DNA of 60,000 bases from Mesostigma viride (GCA_009746045.1 RPFO01000485.1:702383-762382); one strand, 5' to 3'. Counted from the first letter of the stretch, positions 35,868 through 44,560 are shown. Translations and numbers: made by a program. Notes: a model not told the origin generated them from the letters alone.

Positions 35868-36047
35868 TCTGGAAGGTTGTATACCGTATGCTTAGAAAAA
35901 AAAAAGTTTCGATTAAAAAATTTCAGTTCGTCTAAAAACCACACAGACCCTCGAACCTCGACCCTTGAGAAAAATGGTCCCATGGAACTTTTTTATTTCC
36001 TGTATAATGCATGCAGTTTAGGATATCCTTTTCGACATTCATGAAAA

Positions 36048-36061
36048 TTTCCCACGGGAAA
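36048..36061. promoter_or_regulatory. TTTCCCACGGGAAA inverted motif between recombinase and primase
   Basis: Perfect 6-bp arms around AC, just after the recombinase stop and about 190 bp before the primase first Met. TTTCCCGTGGGAAA, the same arms with GT, occurs at 32573 in the left flank. It is kept in copy 3 (53118-53131) and, with an insertion, in copy 2. Confidence 0.45.
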
Positions 36062-36066
36062 ACTGT

Positions 36067-37350
36067 CTACTTTTTCCTCGGCCTCAGCCGACGTCCGCCA
36101 GTCTCGCCGCCCTGGGGAGAGGGGTCCCCCGCCTGCCGCTCGTAAACGGCTCCTGTAAGTACGTCGTGCCCCATCAAGTCACCAGCCCATTTTCGCTTTT
36201 TCCACGAAGCGCCCTTCAAGAAACGGGTGATGTACGCCTGCCTCGTTGCATCAATGCCGTGGTAGATGCGGTTGTACTTCGCAGAATAATACTCGTGCTT
36301 CATGTATTCGCCTGGATTTTTTGGGTCCTCGAACACGTACTTCTGATCAGCTCGAGCCTGCAACGCGTTAATCAGCTTCTTGTACCCGTCTGGAATTTGG
36401 TAGTCGTACGTGCCGTACGTCTCTGCCGTCTTAAAACGTTGAATTATCATGCGGCGCTCGCTCGGAATGTATCCGTTCTCGTGTGGCTCGAGCTCGCTGA
36501 TAGAACTGACGATGCGCATTTTGTCGTGGTCGTACCTGGTCGGTGGCAGTTTCTCGCCGGACAGGTAAATAAGACCCATCAAAGCGGCGTCAGACGTAGG
36601 GTCCTTTTTGTACTCGGCGGCGGCGATCCGCTGGAGCTGCTCGTACGTGTACCTCAGTGGCTTGCTCTCGGCCCTGTCGAATTTCCTGTCGAGATCGCCG
36701 ACCTTCAGCTCATTGACTCGAGCAGCGTACGCGTCCGTCACGTCGCGTGGGAGCCTCTTCTCAGGTGGCATCATTCGATTCACCCCGTTTATCACTCCGA
36801 GCAAGTTCTTCTCGTTCTCCCTCCACGCATCCTCTTTCGAGTGTGCGAGCTTGCGTTTGGGTTCCGAGGTTTCGTGGACGACGCGCAGGACACGGGCGGT
36901 GTCTGCGAGGCAGTCGACTGATTCGTCCTGCGAGCACCCCATTTTGTCAAGGAGAACTCGCAGCCTGCCGATATACCCCTTCGCGGTTTTGCGCGTCGCC
37001 CCGCGCTCTCTCGAGGGCCTGCCAGGCTCGTGATGCTCTGGCCGGGAATCCGCTGCGGCGACGGCCTCGTTGAACGTCCAATATCGTCCATCAGTAGGTC
37101 GCGCAGGCGGTTCCTCGTGGTGCGGTGGCTCCGGCGAGGGTGGAGAGGTCGCCTGCAAGCCGATTTTTTCCGCGCACTCGGGGTTATTTGCGATCCATCG
37201 GTCACTGGGATTCCAGACGCCCTTCTTGACCTTGCTTTTCGCCGAGATGCAGTTCGTCTGGTCGCGGGCGATTGCTCGCCTCTTCGCCTGGGCCCGTCGC
37301 CATTGCTCGCGACGCTCCTCTACGGTCACCGTCATCTGATGACTGAACAT
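36067..37350 (-). CDS. Tyrosine recombinase/integrase
   Basis: 427 residues. The C-terminal half shows the tyrosine-recombinase catalytic set: R272 (LPPTRYDHDK), K307 (QRFKTAETYG), R370 (GIDATRQAYI), H395 (DLMGHDVL) and nucleophile Y403 (AVYERQ). LPPTR in place of the usual G.R..E is a form seen in integrases of algal viruses and PLVs. The N-terminal 120 residues are basic and Pro-rich; 125-250 is the probable core-binding domain. It would integrate the virus into host DNA. A TATAAAAAG sequence lies 23 bp upstream of the start. Intact in copy 1, frameshifted in copies 2 and 3. Confidence 0.88.
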   Translation of the reverse strand: MFSHQMTVTVEERREQWRRAQAKRRAIARDQTNCISAKSKVKKGVWNPSDRWIANNPECAEKIGLQATSPPSPEPPHHEEPPARPTDGRYWTFNEAVAAADSRPEHHEPGRPSRERGATRKTAKGYIGRLRVLLDKMGCSQDESVDCLADTARVLRVVHETSEPKRKLAHSKEDAWRENEKNLLGVINGVNRMMPPEKRLPRDVTDAYAARVNELKVGDLDRKFDRAESKPLRYTYEQLQRIAAAEYKKDPTSDAALMGLIYLSGEKLPPTRYDHDKMRIVSSISELEPHENGYIPSERRMIIQRFKTAETYGTYDYQIPDGYKKLINALQARADQKYVFEDPKNPGEYMKHEYYSAKYNRIYHGIDATRQAYITRFLKGASWKKRKWAGDLMGHDVLTGAVYERQAGDPSPQGGETGGRRLRPRKK

Positions 37351-37696
37351 GAGACAATTTTTTGGCTCGAGGCTTTTTATACCCTACGGGGTGGATCCTT
37401 GGGCGCCCTCGAGGCCGTTTCGGTTCGTGTCGTTTTTCCGTTTTGGAGGGTGAGCGCCCACGTGGACGCCTGCGATCGCCCACCAAGGCGAGGATGGCCA
37501 ATCGGATTTCGGGGCTCATGTCGTGACAAGTGGACGGAATCGTGTCGTGGTGGCCTGCTTCTTGAAGGATCCTGACGACACGTTCTAGAGTTTTCTGCCC
37601 CAGTCGAGAACCCGAACAATATCGGAGGAGTGCTTGGGTGTCCAACACGTACTCCTTCTCGGCGCCTGCGTATCGTTTGGTGGACGGAATATCCAT
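37202..37696 (-). CDS. Small basic AT-hook-like protein
   Basis: 164 residues. EPKRPRGRPRIHPVGYKKPR is an AT-hook-like core (RGRPR), suggesting minor-groove DNA binding. It opens 22 bp downstream of the ATPase stop on the same strand, and its last third overlaps the recombinase start by about 150 bp in another frame, so the real protein might end earlier by an unseen change. The frame is conserved in copy 3. Residues 1-80 match no family I know. Confidence 0.55.
   Translation of the reverse strand: MDIPSTKRYAGAEKEYVLDTQALLRYCSGSRLGQKTLERVVRILQEAGHHDTIPSTCHDMSPEIRLAILALVGDRRRPRGRSPSKTEKRHEPKRPRGRPRIHPVGYKKPRAKKLSHVQSSDDGDRRGASRAMATGPGEEASNRPRPDELHLGEKQGQEGRLESQ
37373..37381 (-). promoter_or_regulatory. 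TATA-like box for the recombinase
   Basis: Minus-strand TATAAAAAG ends 23 bp before the recombinase ATG, inside the overlapping AT-hook frame. Similar TATA-like sequences precede the zinc-finger gene and the divergent gene pair. Confidence 0.45.
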
Positions 37697-37718
37697 AGTA
37701 TATCATGTTCAGAGAAAA

Positions 37719-38603
37719 TTATTTTATCGAGAGAAATGTATTGAAGTTTCGACGAAACATTTTTTTCGGGTCGCGCTGGTCGAAGTCGACAGCAAAGAAG
37801 TCGTGAGGATCGTCCTTGACGGCGTGGTCCCATAGCGCGAGAAACTCATCCGGCGCCACAGACCCCGCGCTCTCTTCCGCGATCTGTCGCGCGGCTCGAT
37901 GGTCCTTCGTTCTGAACAGCGCAAGAAACGATATATTCGCTCGCACTGCTCGTGGTACGCCACCGCTCGTGTACGCCTGTGTCAGGAAAATCATGCTCGT
38001 GAGGAAGTGTCTGTGTTTGAACGCGAAAGCCGCAACAGCGTTTTTGCTAGAGCTCTGATAGAGGGCACTGCCTTGCATGTCGTCTATCAGAATGAGCGAC
38101 GAAGGAGGACCGTGCTCGAACCTTGTCGCAGGTTTATCCCAGTTCATTGCATCAAGGCGTAGGTACATGGAGAGGTCCATGAGTTCTGCGTTTTTTTTCC
38201 CATCCACGTATTCGCGTTTGAACGTTTCCCAGACCTTGAGATCGTCCTTGTACCTCTCGTATTCGTGGAGGTCAGACTTTATATGATCTATCATCCCATC
38301 GAATGCCAGGTTAGAGTAGACTTCCATCGTCATAGCTGGTTCCGGGAGCTCCTTGTATTTCGGCTCCGTGTGGGCACTCCCTGAAATGAGGTACAGCTTG
38401 TCGAATGAGTTGTTAGCAAAGTAAGCCTTCGCCATGTTGACTGCCGATGTAGTTTTCCCAGACCGTCGAGCTCCGCAGAAGTTTGCGATGAAATGAAGAC
38501 TCGGCATATTCGGTGGAGCAGGACGCTGTGGGGCGTATCGTTGCTTGATGTCTTTGTTCTCAAGTGAATGAATTCGTCGCTCTTCGATGATAGCCATTAT
38601 CAT
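37719..38603 (-). CDS. A32/FtsK-HerA-type genome packaging ATPase
   Basis: 294 residues. Walker A CGARRSGKTTSA (G44-T52), Walker B SSLILIDDMQ (D174/D175), sensor-like FLTQ (Q209) and an arginine-finger-like RAVRAN (219-223) fit the single-domain packaging ATPases of PLVs, virophages and large DNA viruses, which drive genome entry into the capsid. It is immediately followed on the minus strand by the AT-hook gene. Length is normal for the family. In copy 3 a one-base deletion changes the last 45 residues. Confidence 0.9.
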   Translation of the reverse strand: MIMAIIEERRIHSLENKDIKQRYAPQRPAPPNMPSLHFIANFCGARRSGKTTSAVNMAKAYFANNSFDKLYLISGSAHTEPKYKELPEPAMTMEVYSNLAFDGMIDHIKSDLHEYERYKDDLKVWETFKREYVDGKKNAELMDLSMYLRLDAMNWDKPATRFEHGPPSSLILIDDMQGSALYQSSSKNAVAAFAFKHRHFLTSMIFLTQAYTSGGVPRAVRANISFLALFRTKDHRAARQIAEESAGSVAPDEFLALWDHAVKDDPHDFFAVDFDQRDPKKMFRRNFNTFLSIK

Positions 38604-38615
38604 TCTGAAGACATT

Positions 38616-39143
38616 TTAATCGTCCAGACTAGCAAGGAGAGACGCGCGGATGGCGGCCATGCGCATCTCGTATGGCGTCATCGCGACAGGTGGCGGTGGT
38701 GGAGGTGGGAGCTGTCGGGTCTTGATCGGGGGTGGCGGAGAGTCCGGCTCTGTCTCCTTGGGCTTTCGACCCCGTCTTGGTTTTGGCGTGTCGGCGGGGG
38801 TTGAGGCGACGGAATCTTCAGCGAGAAGGCGTTCAATCCGCGATTTGTTACGAGCTTCTTGCAGCTCGAGTTCGACTAGCCTTTGCCGCTGAATCTCCAA
38901 TTCCTTTGCAAGGACCTTTCGTTTCGTTATCTCTGCCTCCTTTTCTTCGTTTCGTCTCTTCTCCCTCTCGGCTTTTGCGCGTTGCTGGTAAACCCTCATT
39001 TTGTCGCGAAGGGCTTTTTTCTGTTCATCATTCAGCGGTTGTCCCTTTCGAATTGTCTTGACCAGGTCAACCTGCTCTTCCCGCGTCTCGGCGAAGGTTT
39101 CGTCTTGGTAGCTCGTTGGGGTCTCTGAAGCCTCAGAGGCCAT
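38616..39143 (-). CDS. Coiled-coil protein with Pro-rich tail
   Basis: 175 residues. A highly charged helical centre (about 35-110, KAEREKRRNEEKEAEITKRK and following) should form a coiled coil. Then come an RRGRKPKETE basic patch, two proline runs and a conserved-looking C-terminal helix (MTPYEMRMAAIRASLLASLDD). It ends 12 bp before the ATPase start, so the two are probably co-transcribed. Function unknown; a scaffold or capsid-assembly role is only a guess from its position. Confidence 0.7.
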   Translation of the reverse strand: MASEASETPTSYQDETFAETREEQVDLVKTIRKGQPLNDEQKKALRDKMRVYQQRAKAEREKRRNEEKEAEITKRKVLAKELEIQRQRLVELELQEARNKSRIERLLAEDSVASTPADTPKPRRGRKPKETEPDSPPPPIKTRQLPPPPPPPVAMTPYEMRMAAIRASLLASLDD

Positions 39144-39167
39144 GTTTATATTCTAGGTAGATAATAA
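39144..39167. promoter_or_regulatory. 24-bp divergent intergenic promoter region
   Basis: Only 24 bp separate the ATGs of the leftward coiled-coil gene and the rightward virion-type gene. It contains TATATTC (GAATATA on the other strand) and is AT-rich. It is the switch point between the minus and plus gene sets and is identical in copies 1 and 3. Confidence 0.5.
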
Positions 39168-40787
39168 ATGGTCGTTCTAACAACATTGAGCAGACCGACC
39201 AATCTCGCCACCGGGTTAACGCTCGACCCTGAAATGGAGGAGCGTGTTTCTAACATCGAAACAGACATAGATGGGCTTCAAGCTAGCGTGACGTTACTTC
39301 TTGGCATTTCACATCCATTCGATGAGTCACTCGTTGTCGACGGATTCAAAATTTTCTACCCGAGCCAGCCGACAAATGTGCGACTCGGAGACAATTACGA
39401 CGACGAGACCGCAAGCGACCCATCGGAACTTGCTTACAGTCTCGTCGTGAATGGGTATTCCTATTTTAAATCAGGGACTACTTTAGTCGACGATCTCACT
39501 CTAAATGAACCTTACCTTACGGCGAAAGTGGGAGCGACCCAGTACCACGTCTTCGACTTTAGCCCTGATACGTTGCTAGACCCTGGTGGCAGAGTCCTGA
39601 CCCGCGCGCAATTGGACTACCTTTTTGACCAACACGGGGTAGGCAAAACGTCGATAGCTAACTTGAACGGGGATTTCGTCCTCCATCTCGAAGACGGGAC
39701 GACCGTGTCGCACCAAAACGCGTTCAACGTCATCAATGACCAGGATGTGCGAGTCCAGCTGCCCTACAACGTTACGAATGGCGACGCGAGTGGAATCTGT
39801 AAGTTTACCTATCGCGACTACCACACGACCCAGGCGCGCACGGGGGAGAGCGTTGTGGACGGAGAGGTAGGATATCCATACTTTTCCGACTCTTTCTATG
39901 GTCTCGGCGGATCTCGATTTAACGGCCTCCCTCTCCGCGTGGAGTTGTTGTCTTTCGCCACGATTCGCGACGACAACCGCCGCCTTCCACTAACTGGGAG
40001 ATCCTTCACCATCACGCGTACATACTCGCCACTGACGGACTGGCGAATGGGTCCGATTGACCCTGTGAACGCACTCTACTGGAGCACCAATCCAACCACC
40101 GCTAATTGGGAGGTCGTAGAGGGAACGACCCTCAAACAGGGCATAAAGATGACGACCCCCTTCGCATACCAACGCAAACTCCCCATCAGGTGGTACATGA
40201 ATTCCACCCAGCTCACGCCGACCACTCCGACCATCGGCGGAGTCTCCCTCTCGCAAAACGGGGGACTGCGCGGGGAAGACGCCGTAATCACCGCGCCAGT
40301 CGCGGCAGATAGTAACAAGTATATGAACTACGAGATAGACGTCTACAACGACTCGACCCTCACCTCCTACACCACCCACAAAGGAGGGGTGATGGTATGC
40401 GTTTCAAAAATGAGCCAACTGCACTCCGGCATCCGGACACCAAGTTCCTACATTTCATATCTAAATCCTGTAAAAATCGCGATCAACGGCGTCTACGCGG
40501 ACCATGATGTGGGGTGGGGAAAGTCGTTGCCTCCTCTCACCGGTTTTCATCTGTTGGCGAACGGAGTATCTCAAGGGGCCTTGGATGGGACGTTGAAGAC
40601 AACGACGTTTCAAAATCCATCCGAAGGCGATGATGTAGAACTCAGATACAGGATTAACCGTAAAGGACTCGCCAAACCTGTCAGGGGAACCGTGGAGATA
40701 GACGGCCTGCTACGACTCTCATTCCTAGAATCATTCTCGCGCCACTCCGTGACCGCTGCAAGCAGAAGCTTCGAAATACTACTTTGA
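39168..40787 (+). CDS. Large virion-type protein (fibre or capsid candidate)
   Basis: 539 residues, no family recognised with certainty. Residues 22-45 form a short heptad region (MEERVSNIETDIDGLQ); the rest is rich in beta-type segments, Gly, Asn, Thr and aromatic residues with few Lys or Cys, as in viral capsid or spike proteins. A short coiled coil leading into a beta-rich body suggests a trimeric fibre or spike, while the length also suits a PLV double-jelly-roll major capsid protein. First gene of the plus-strand structural set. Intact in copy 1; frameshifted near the C-terminus in copy 3. Confidence 0.65.
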   Translation: MVVLTTLSRPTNLATGLTLDPEMEERVSNIETDIDGLQASVTLLLGISHPFDESLVVDGFKIFYPSQPTNVRLGDNYDDETASDPSELAYSLVVNGYSYFKSGTTLVDDLTLNEPYLTAKVGATQYHVFDFSPDTLLDPGGRVLTRAQLDYLFDQHGVGKTSIANLNGDFVLHLEDGTTVSHQNAFNVINDQDVRVQLPYNVTNGDASGICKFTYRDYHTTQARTGESVVDGEVGYPYFSDSFYGLGGSRFNGLPLRVELLSFATIRDDNRRLPLTGRSFTITRTYSPLTDWRMGPIDPVNALYWSTNPTTANWEVVEGTTLKQGIKMTTPFAYQRKLPIRWYMNSTQLTPTTPTIGGVSLSQNGGLRGEDAVITAPVAADSNKYMNYEIDVYNDSTLTSYTTHKGGVMVCVSKMSQLHSGIRTPSSYISYLNPVKIAINGVYADHDVGWGKSLPPLTGFHLLANGVSQGALDGTLKTTTFQNPSEGDDVELRYRINRKGLAKPVRGTVEIDGLLRLSFLESFSRHSVTAASRSFEILL

Positions 40788-40938
40788 AGGGTCTCCCGAA
40801 AAATTCTTTTTTGTAAAAACAGCCACTCCGGCACCAAGCAAATGTGTTGTTTTTTCAGAGCAGCTCATAGACGGCCCTTTCTTTGTGTTTTCGGCTATAT
40901 TTGGGAGCAACGATGCTTTTTCGTTTGCAGAAAATACT

Positions 40939-42434
40939 ATGTCTTTGACGAATAAATATCACCCGGCCACGACAGATGCCCATCAGAATGGAGAAATGCG
41001 GCACGACGCATTGGGGTATGCTGGGTATCAATCTCACCACAGTGACTATGCACTCGACCTGTTTGACAATCTGAAGTCAAAGGTTCGATACACGTTAAAC
41101 TCATCATGGAGACAACAAAACAGCTACTGGGTGGCATTTCGAAGAAAATCGGATGGAAGTGAGCGTTATATATCAAAAACAACTCCTCAAAACTGAGTGA
41201 ATGACAAAATCTCAAACTCGTCCGGTATATTTACAGCCATCCCTACAGACATTATTGACCCGTACATTCCGATGCCCATCCGACCAGTTTCTACTTGAGC
41301 GGAGAGTACCACGGCGCGCATGTCTGGCCATCAAGATACCTCAGACATAGAGTTCGACTCCTAAAAACCAACAACCTCCGGATCGTACACGCCGTGGAGA
41401 CGTGTTGGAGTGCGTCACAGGTCCACCTCGTCGAGGAATTGTAGCATTTTTGGCAAATATAGCGTCACAAAACCCGTACCGGGTGTGGCGGATACTTGGT
41501 TTAAGGAGCTAACACTCACGAATGAGAGTGTCATCCGCACGGTTGTTAAGTGTCCCGATGTTCAATACGGCGTGCAAATGAACCAATATACTGCCAAAAT
41601 ATATGGGATTCTACCAGCTCGTCAGTCGGTAAGGAAGTTTTATGTAAGACTTGGATTTTCAAACACCAAGTTGAGCAATGATCCGTTGCTTATCAGCGTA
41701 GTCGTTGGAGAAGCGTGGACTGGCGGTTTTTCTACAACGACATCAAAATCCTCGTCGTACGTTGACATAACCTGTGATCATATTTCACTGGTTGATCCCA
41801 GTTACTGGTATGATCCATTTGGCGACCGTGACGTTCCAGTATTAGATCCAACAGTATCTGGCCCGAGCCCGCTTTTATTTGCTTCTAGCCTAAGCTACTA
41901 TTATGGTTCAAGCCTGTCGTCAATTGGCGGCAATCACGGGATGGACGTGGCCCTGTATGAAGATGTCCGAGAAACTAGGCGTATATCGCACACGATTTGG
42001 AAGCAGATCTGCGGTCGGTTGAGGCAGCCCATATACGACTACCCGCTTCCGCAATTTTGGCATGGCGCCCCTGTGGCGTGATGTCTTTCCACGACCCGGC
42101 CACGCAATCGGAACTAACTCTTCCGACCGCGTTGACCAATATCCTTGTCAGGTTAACATTTGATAACAACCCACCAACGATTCTCGACATATCAAACCCA
42201 TATCGCTTAACGGCTAGCGGCCTGTCCGTCTGGCCGGTAAACGTTATAATTGGCAGCAACTGGAATGTTGTTTCAGGATACGAGGAGGATGACGGGGTGT
42301 TTGAAATCGCATTGCGGATTCCTCGCATCACCACTGACACGTCAACAAACATAGCGTTGTCTACGGCGTTTTGCAAGTCGCGCGCTGGAAAAATGGCCGT
42401 GTCGACTAACAAGACCCTCACTTGGACGTTATAA
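40939..42434 (+). pseudogene. Frame-broken structural-type gene (about 500 codons)
   Basis: Three ORF pieces lie in order: 40885-41196 (MSLTNKYHPATTDAHQ, ALDLFDNLKSKVRYTLNSSW), 41410-42081 (VPGVADTWFKELTLTNES, IYGILPARQSVRKFYVRLGF) and 41997-42434 (MSFHDPATQSELTLPTALTN, ILDISNPYRLTASGLSVWPV). Frames 1, 1 and 3 are joined through stops at about 41194, 41309 and 41360. The amino-acid style (beta-rich, Thr/Ser/Asn) is like a jelly-roll virion protein, so it is a second candidate for the major capsid protein. All three copies are broken, but not at the same bases, which points to sequence error at least in part. Confidence 0.55.
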
Positions 42435-42438
42435 AAAT
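42429..42438 (+). promoter_or_regulatory. TATA-like box before the zinc-finger gene
   Basis: TTATAAAAAT overlaps the stop of the broken structural gene and lies 18 bp before the zinc-finger ATG. Identical in copy 3. Confidence 0.4.
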
Positions 42439-42456
42439 CTATGATTATATGCAGAA

Positions 42457-42960
42457 ATGGCAAGGCGTCAGAAATCAGCACGGCGCCGTCCTTCAAGTAA
42501 AAGGGGAAAACCGAAGCGTAAGGTCGCACCCCAGTCGCAGGTGACCGCTTCATCGACCAACACCATTGTCATCCACAGCGCGCCGGTCCGAAGAGCGGTG
42601 AACAAAGGGAAGGTCGCAGAGGCGCGAGGGTTCAAGGATGCCCTTCTCATGGCGTCAGTGATGGCGAACTCTAGACCGGTCGCGTACCCCCCGTTGTCCG
42701 CGTATGCCCAACCGGCCCCTGTCGCGCCGGCTCCCGAACCGGTTGTCGTCGATGAAGCAGTGGCGGCACCCCCGGAGCCTGCGGGTGTACCTGTCGGGAA
42801 ACGAGTCCAGGTGGGAGGCGCGAGGTGGAAATGCCCACAACCCGGGTGTAAGAGCACGTTCGCAAACGAAAAAAACCTCCTGCTGCATCTCAGGAGGGTC
42901 CACAACACGGTCGTGGGAATTCCAAAAGAAGGCGCTGAAAAAAATCTCACAGAAGAGTAA
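42457..42960 (+). CDS. Basic protein with one C-terminal C2H2 zinc finger
   Basis: 167 residues. The N-terminus is strongly basic (RRQKSARRRPSSKRGKPKRK, DNA/RNA-binding or nuclear-targeting in appearance), the middle is Ala/Pro-rich, and the C-terminus has C126-x4-C131-x12-H144-x4-H149 (WKCPQPGCKSTFANEKNLLL). Such proteins could bind viral DNA in the virion or act as a regulator. It sits 2 bp upstream of the next gene, in the structural set. Copy 3 carries it unbroken up to the window edge. Confidence 0.8.
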   Translation: MARRQKSARRRPSSKRGKPKRKVAPQSQVTASSTNTIVIHSAPVRRAVNKGKVAEARGFKDALLMASVMANSRPVAYPPLSAYAQPAPVAPAPEPVVVDEAVAAPPEPAGVPVGKRVQVGGARWKCPQPGCKSTFANEKNLLLHLRRVHNTVVGIPKEGAEKNLTEE

Positions 42961-42962
42961 AC

Positions 42963-43307
42963 ATGAGCAGCCCGCTGTTCACTGACGCCGAGATGCTCGA
43001 GATCTCTCAATGGATGACCCTCCATCCAAATGTCCCACGAGAGTTCATTGAGGCAGCCATGCTCTACTGTAAGAAGAAGCCACTCACAGGGAAGACAAGG
43101 CGCGCCATGAAAAGGGCATCGGCGAAAATTGAGGAAGGCGTCGTCAAGGTTTTTGGGACAAACGAAATTACTTCTGAGCTATTGTCAGAAGAAGTGGCCG
43201 ATGAAGGAGTTCATCCAGGAAACGCTGACACTCACTCTTCGCACGGAGAACCGAACTCGCGGGACGCTAGTGGATCCGGTATGGGACATCCCGGCGGGAC
43301 TCCTTGA
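42963..43307 (+). CDS. Small protein of unknown function
   Basis: 114 residues starting 2 bp after the zinc-finger stop (MSSPLFTDAEMLEISQWMTL). Residues 1-80 are helical and Lys/Arg-rich (KKKPLTGKTRRAMKRASAKI); the last 35 overlap the penton-like gene in another frame. Not recognised. Alternatively it is the 5' part of the penton-like gene joined by a frameshift near 43190-43200. Confidence 0.55.
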   Translation: MSSPLFTDAEMLEISQWMTLHPNVPREFIEAAMLYCKKKPLTGKTRRAMKRASAKIEEGVVKVFGTNEITSELLSEEVADEGVHPGNADTHSSHGEPNSRDASGSGMGHPGGTP

Positions 43308-43989
43308 CGATTATCACGACGTCGGGCTTACCCTCATGACCATCCCGTTTGAACAGACTCACATCAGCGAAGGAAACCGATACTTCACTGTCCGTTTGTC
43401 TGGCAGCGAGTCCCCTACGAAGGTGACCTTGCCGCTCGGCTCGTACACGACTATCGAAAACCGAAAAAACATAGAGGAAGCTTTGAAGGCGGTAGATCCT
43501 GGGTTCTCGGTCACGTACAACAGGGCGACTAGTCTTTTTACCGTGACAAATGCCACCGAGTTCTCTGTCGCGGTGGATGAGCCCACGGGCCGGGTGTTGG
43601 GGCTCATGGAAGGATCATATCCTTTCACAGGTGTCCTCGCTAGCAACCGGCCAGCAACGAATGGGAGACTGAGAATGGTGTATGTATACAGCGACATCGT
43701 TCGAGGAAACGTGATATCATCGTCGACAGGCACGGGATATGGAGGCCTTTTGGCCGTCTGTCCCAACATGTCGCAGTTCTTAGAACCCATTGTTTGGCAG
43801 GCAGCGACCCCTTTGTGGCAGCATCTCAAGGACTCTCCCAGCAACATCACGATCCGACTGCTCGACGAGGACGACGCTCCTATAACTGTCTACTCGGATT
43901 GGGCTCTTCAGCTCTCCTTCCGCATAAGCCCTCAGAAGGCGATGGGAATAGAGGCGAGGAAGATCGGGAGTAATCGAGATATGGCTTGA
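43201..43989 (+). CDS. Penton-like minor capsid protein candidate, 3' truncated
   Basis: Start chosen at 43201 (MKEFIQETLTLTLRTEN); the frame is open from 43129. The chain is beta-rich, with GSYTTIENRKNIEEAL, VYVYSDIVRGNVI, GGLLAVCPN and ITIRLLDEDDAPITVYSDWA, the last resembling the closing strands of minor capsid (penton) and related proteins of polinton-type viruses. It would form the single-jelly-roll vertex capsomer. The last residues (from about 43970) are encoded by foreign sequence from the primase region of copy 2, so the native C-terminus is lost. Confidence 0.6.
   Translation: MKEFIQETLTLTLRTENRTRGTLVDPVWDIPAGLLDDYHDVGLTLMTIPFEQTHISEGNRYFTVRLSGSESPTKVTLPLGSYTTIENRKNIEEALKAVDPGFSVTYNRATSLFTVTNATEFSVAVDEPTGRVLGLMEGSYPFTGVLASNRPATNGRLRMVYVYSDIVRGNVISSSTGTGYGGLLAVCPNMSQFLEPIVWQAATPLWQHLKDSPSNITIRLLDEDDAPITVYSDWALQLSFRISPQKAMGIEARKIGSNRDMA
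43970..43976. other. Copy 1 / copy 2 junction
   Basis: Penton-like sequence passes at GTAATCG into the sequence found at 35532 onward inside the primase gene (ATATGGCTTGACAACATCG). About 2.5 kb of the left end of copy 2 and an unknown right part of copy 1 are absent. Confidence 0.85.
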
Positions 43990-44340
43990 CAACATCGTCT
44001 TCTTTAGAACCTCGCACCAATGGCCGCGCAGCCTGCGAATGAGCCTGACCTTTCGTAGCGGATAGCTCTAGGGGCGTTATCGTTCCATACAGAGCTTATC
44101 TCCTATTATGCTAATCGAATAATCCTCTCCCAGGCTCAATTCCGCCCGCGCGAGCTTTGATCATCTTTGCGGTGATGGGTGGACCGGAGCCTCCATGGTT
44201 TGGTGTCGAGCGCGAGTGAGCTGCGGTATTTCGTGGGAGAGTCCCGCCTTTCACTTCCCGTGGAGGATCTCCCACGGGAATCGACAATCGTGTCGGTTGC
44301 GGTTACGTCGTGTCGGTCGGACCGTTGCGTCATTGCAGGT
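43977..44340 (-). pseudogene. Copy 2 primase 5' fragment
   Basis: Corresponds to about the first 110 codons of the primase from both possible starts (M51 equivalent at 44196). It has several indels and a more diverged stretch at 44088-44140 unlike the other two copies. No helicase part is present. Confidence 0.7.
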
Positions 44341-44560
44341 GAAGTTCGAGACCATTCGGAAGTGTATTACGTTATGCTTAGAAAAAAAAAAAGTTTCGAT
44401 TAAAAATTTCAGTTCTCTAAAAAACCACACAGACCCTCGAACTCGACCCTTCGAGAAAAAATGGTTCCCCAGGAACTTTTTTATTTCCTGTATTTAATGC
44501 ATGCAGTTTAGGATATCCTTTTTCGACATTCTATGAAAATTTCCCACGAGGGAAAAACGT

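Larger units (their letters stand above)
33005..43969. mobile_element. Polinton-like virus, copy 1 (right end truncated)
   Basis: An intronless block coding primase-helicase, tyrosine recombinase, packaging ATPase and virion-type proteins in two divergent gene sets, a typical PLV content. The left end is taken from the point where copy 3 becomes alignable; the true terminus may lie further left in the inverted-repeat cluster. The right end is cut within the penton-like gene at 43970, where sequence from inside the primase gene of copy 2 begins. No target-site duplication can be identified. Confidence 0.85.

Noticed and set aside
36166-36921. 251-codon plus-strand ORF and its copy 3 counterpart
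   Set aside because: Antisense shadow of the tyrosine recombinase.
33005-43969. Virophage or adenovirus-type polinton with protein-primed DNA polymerase
   Set aside because: No family B polymerase, retroviral-type integrase or cysteine protease was seen. The element has an AEP primase-helicase and a tyrosine recombinase, so polinton-like virus is the better label, with the right end still unseen.
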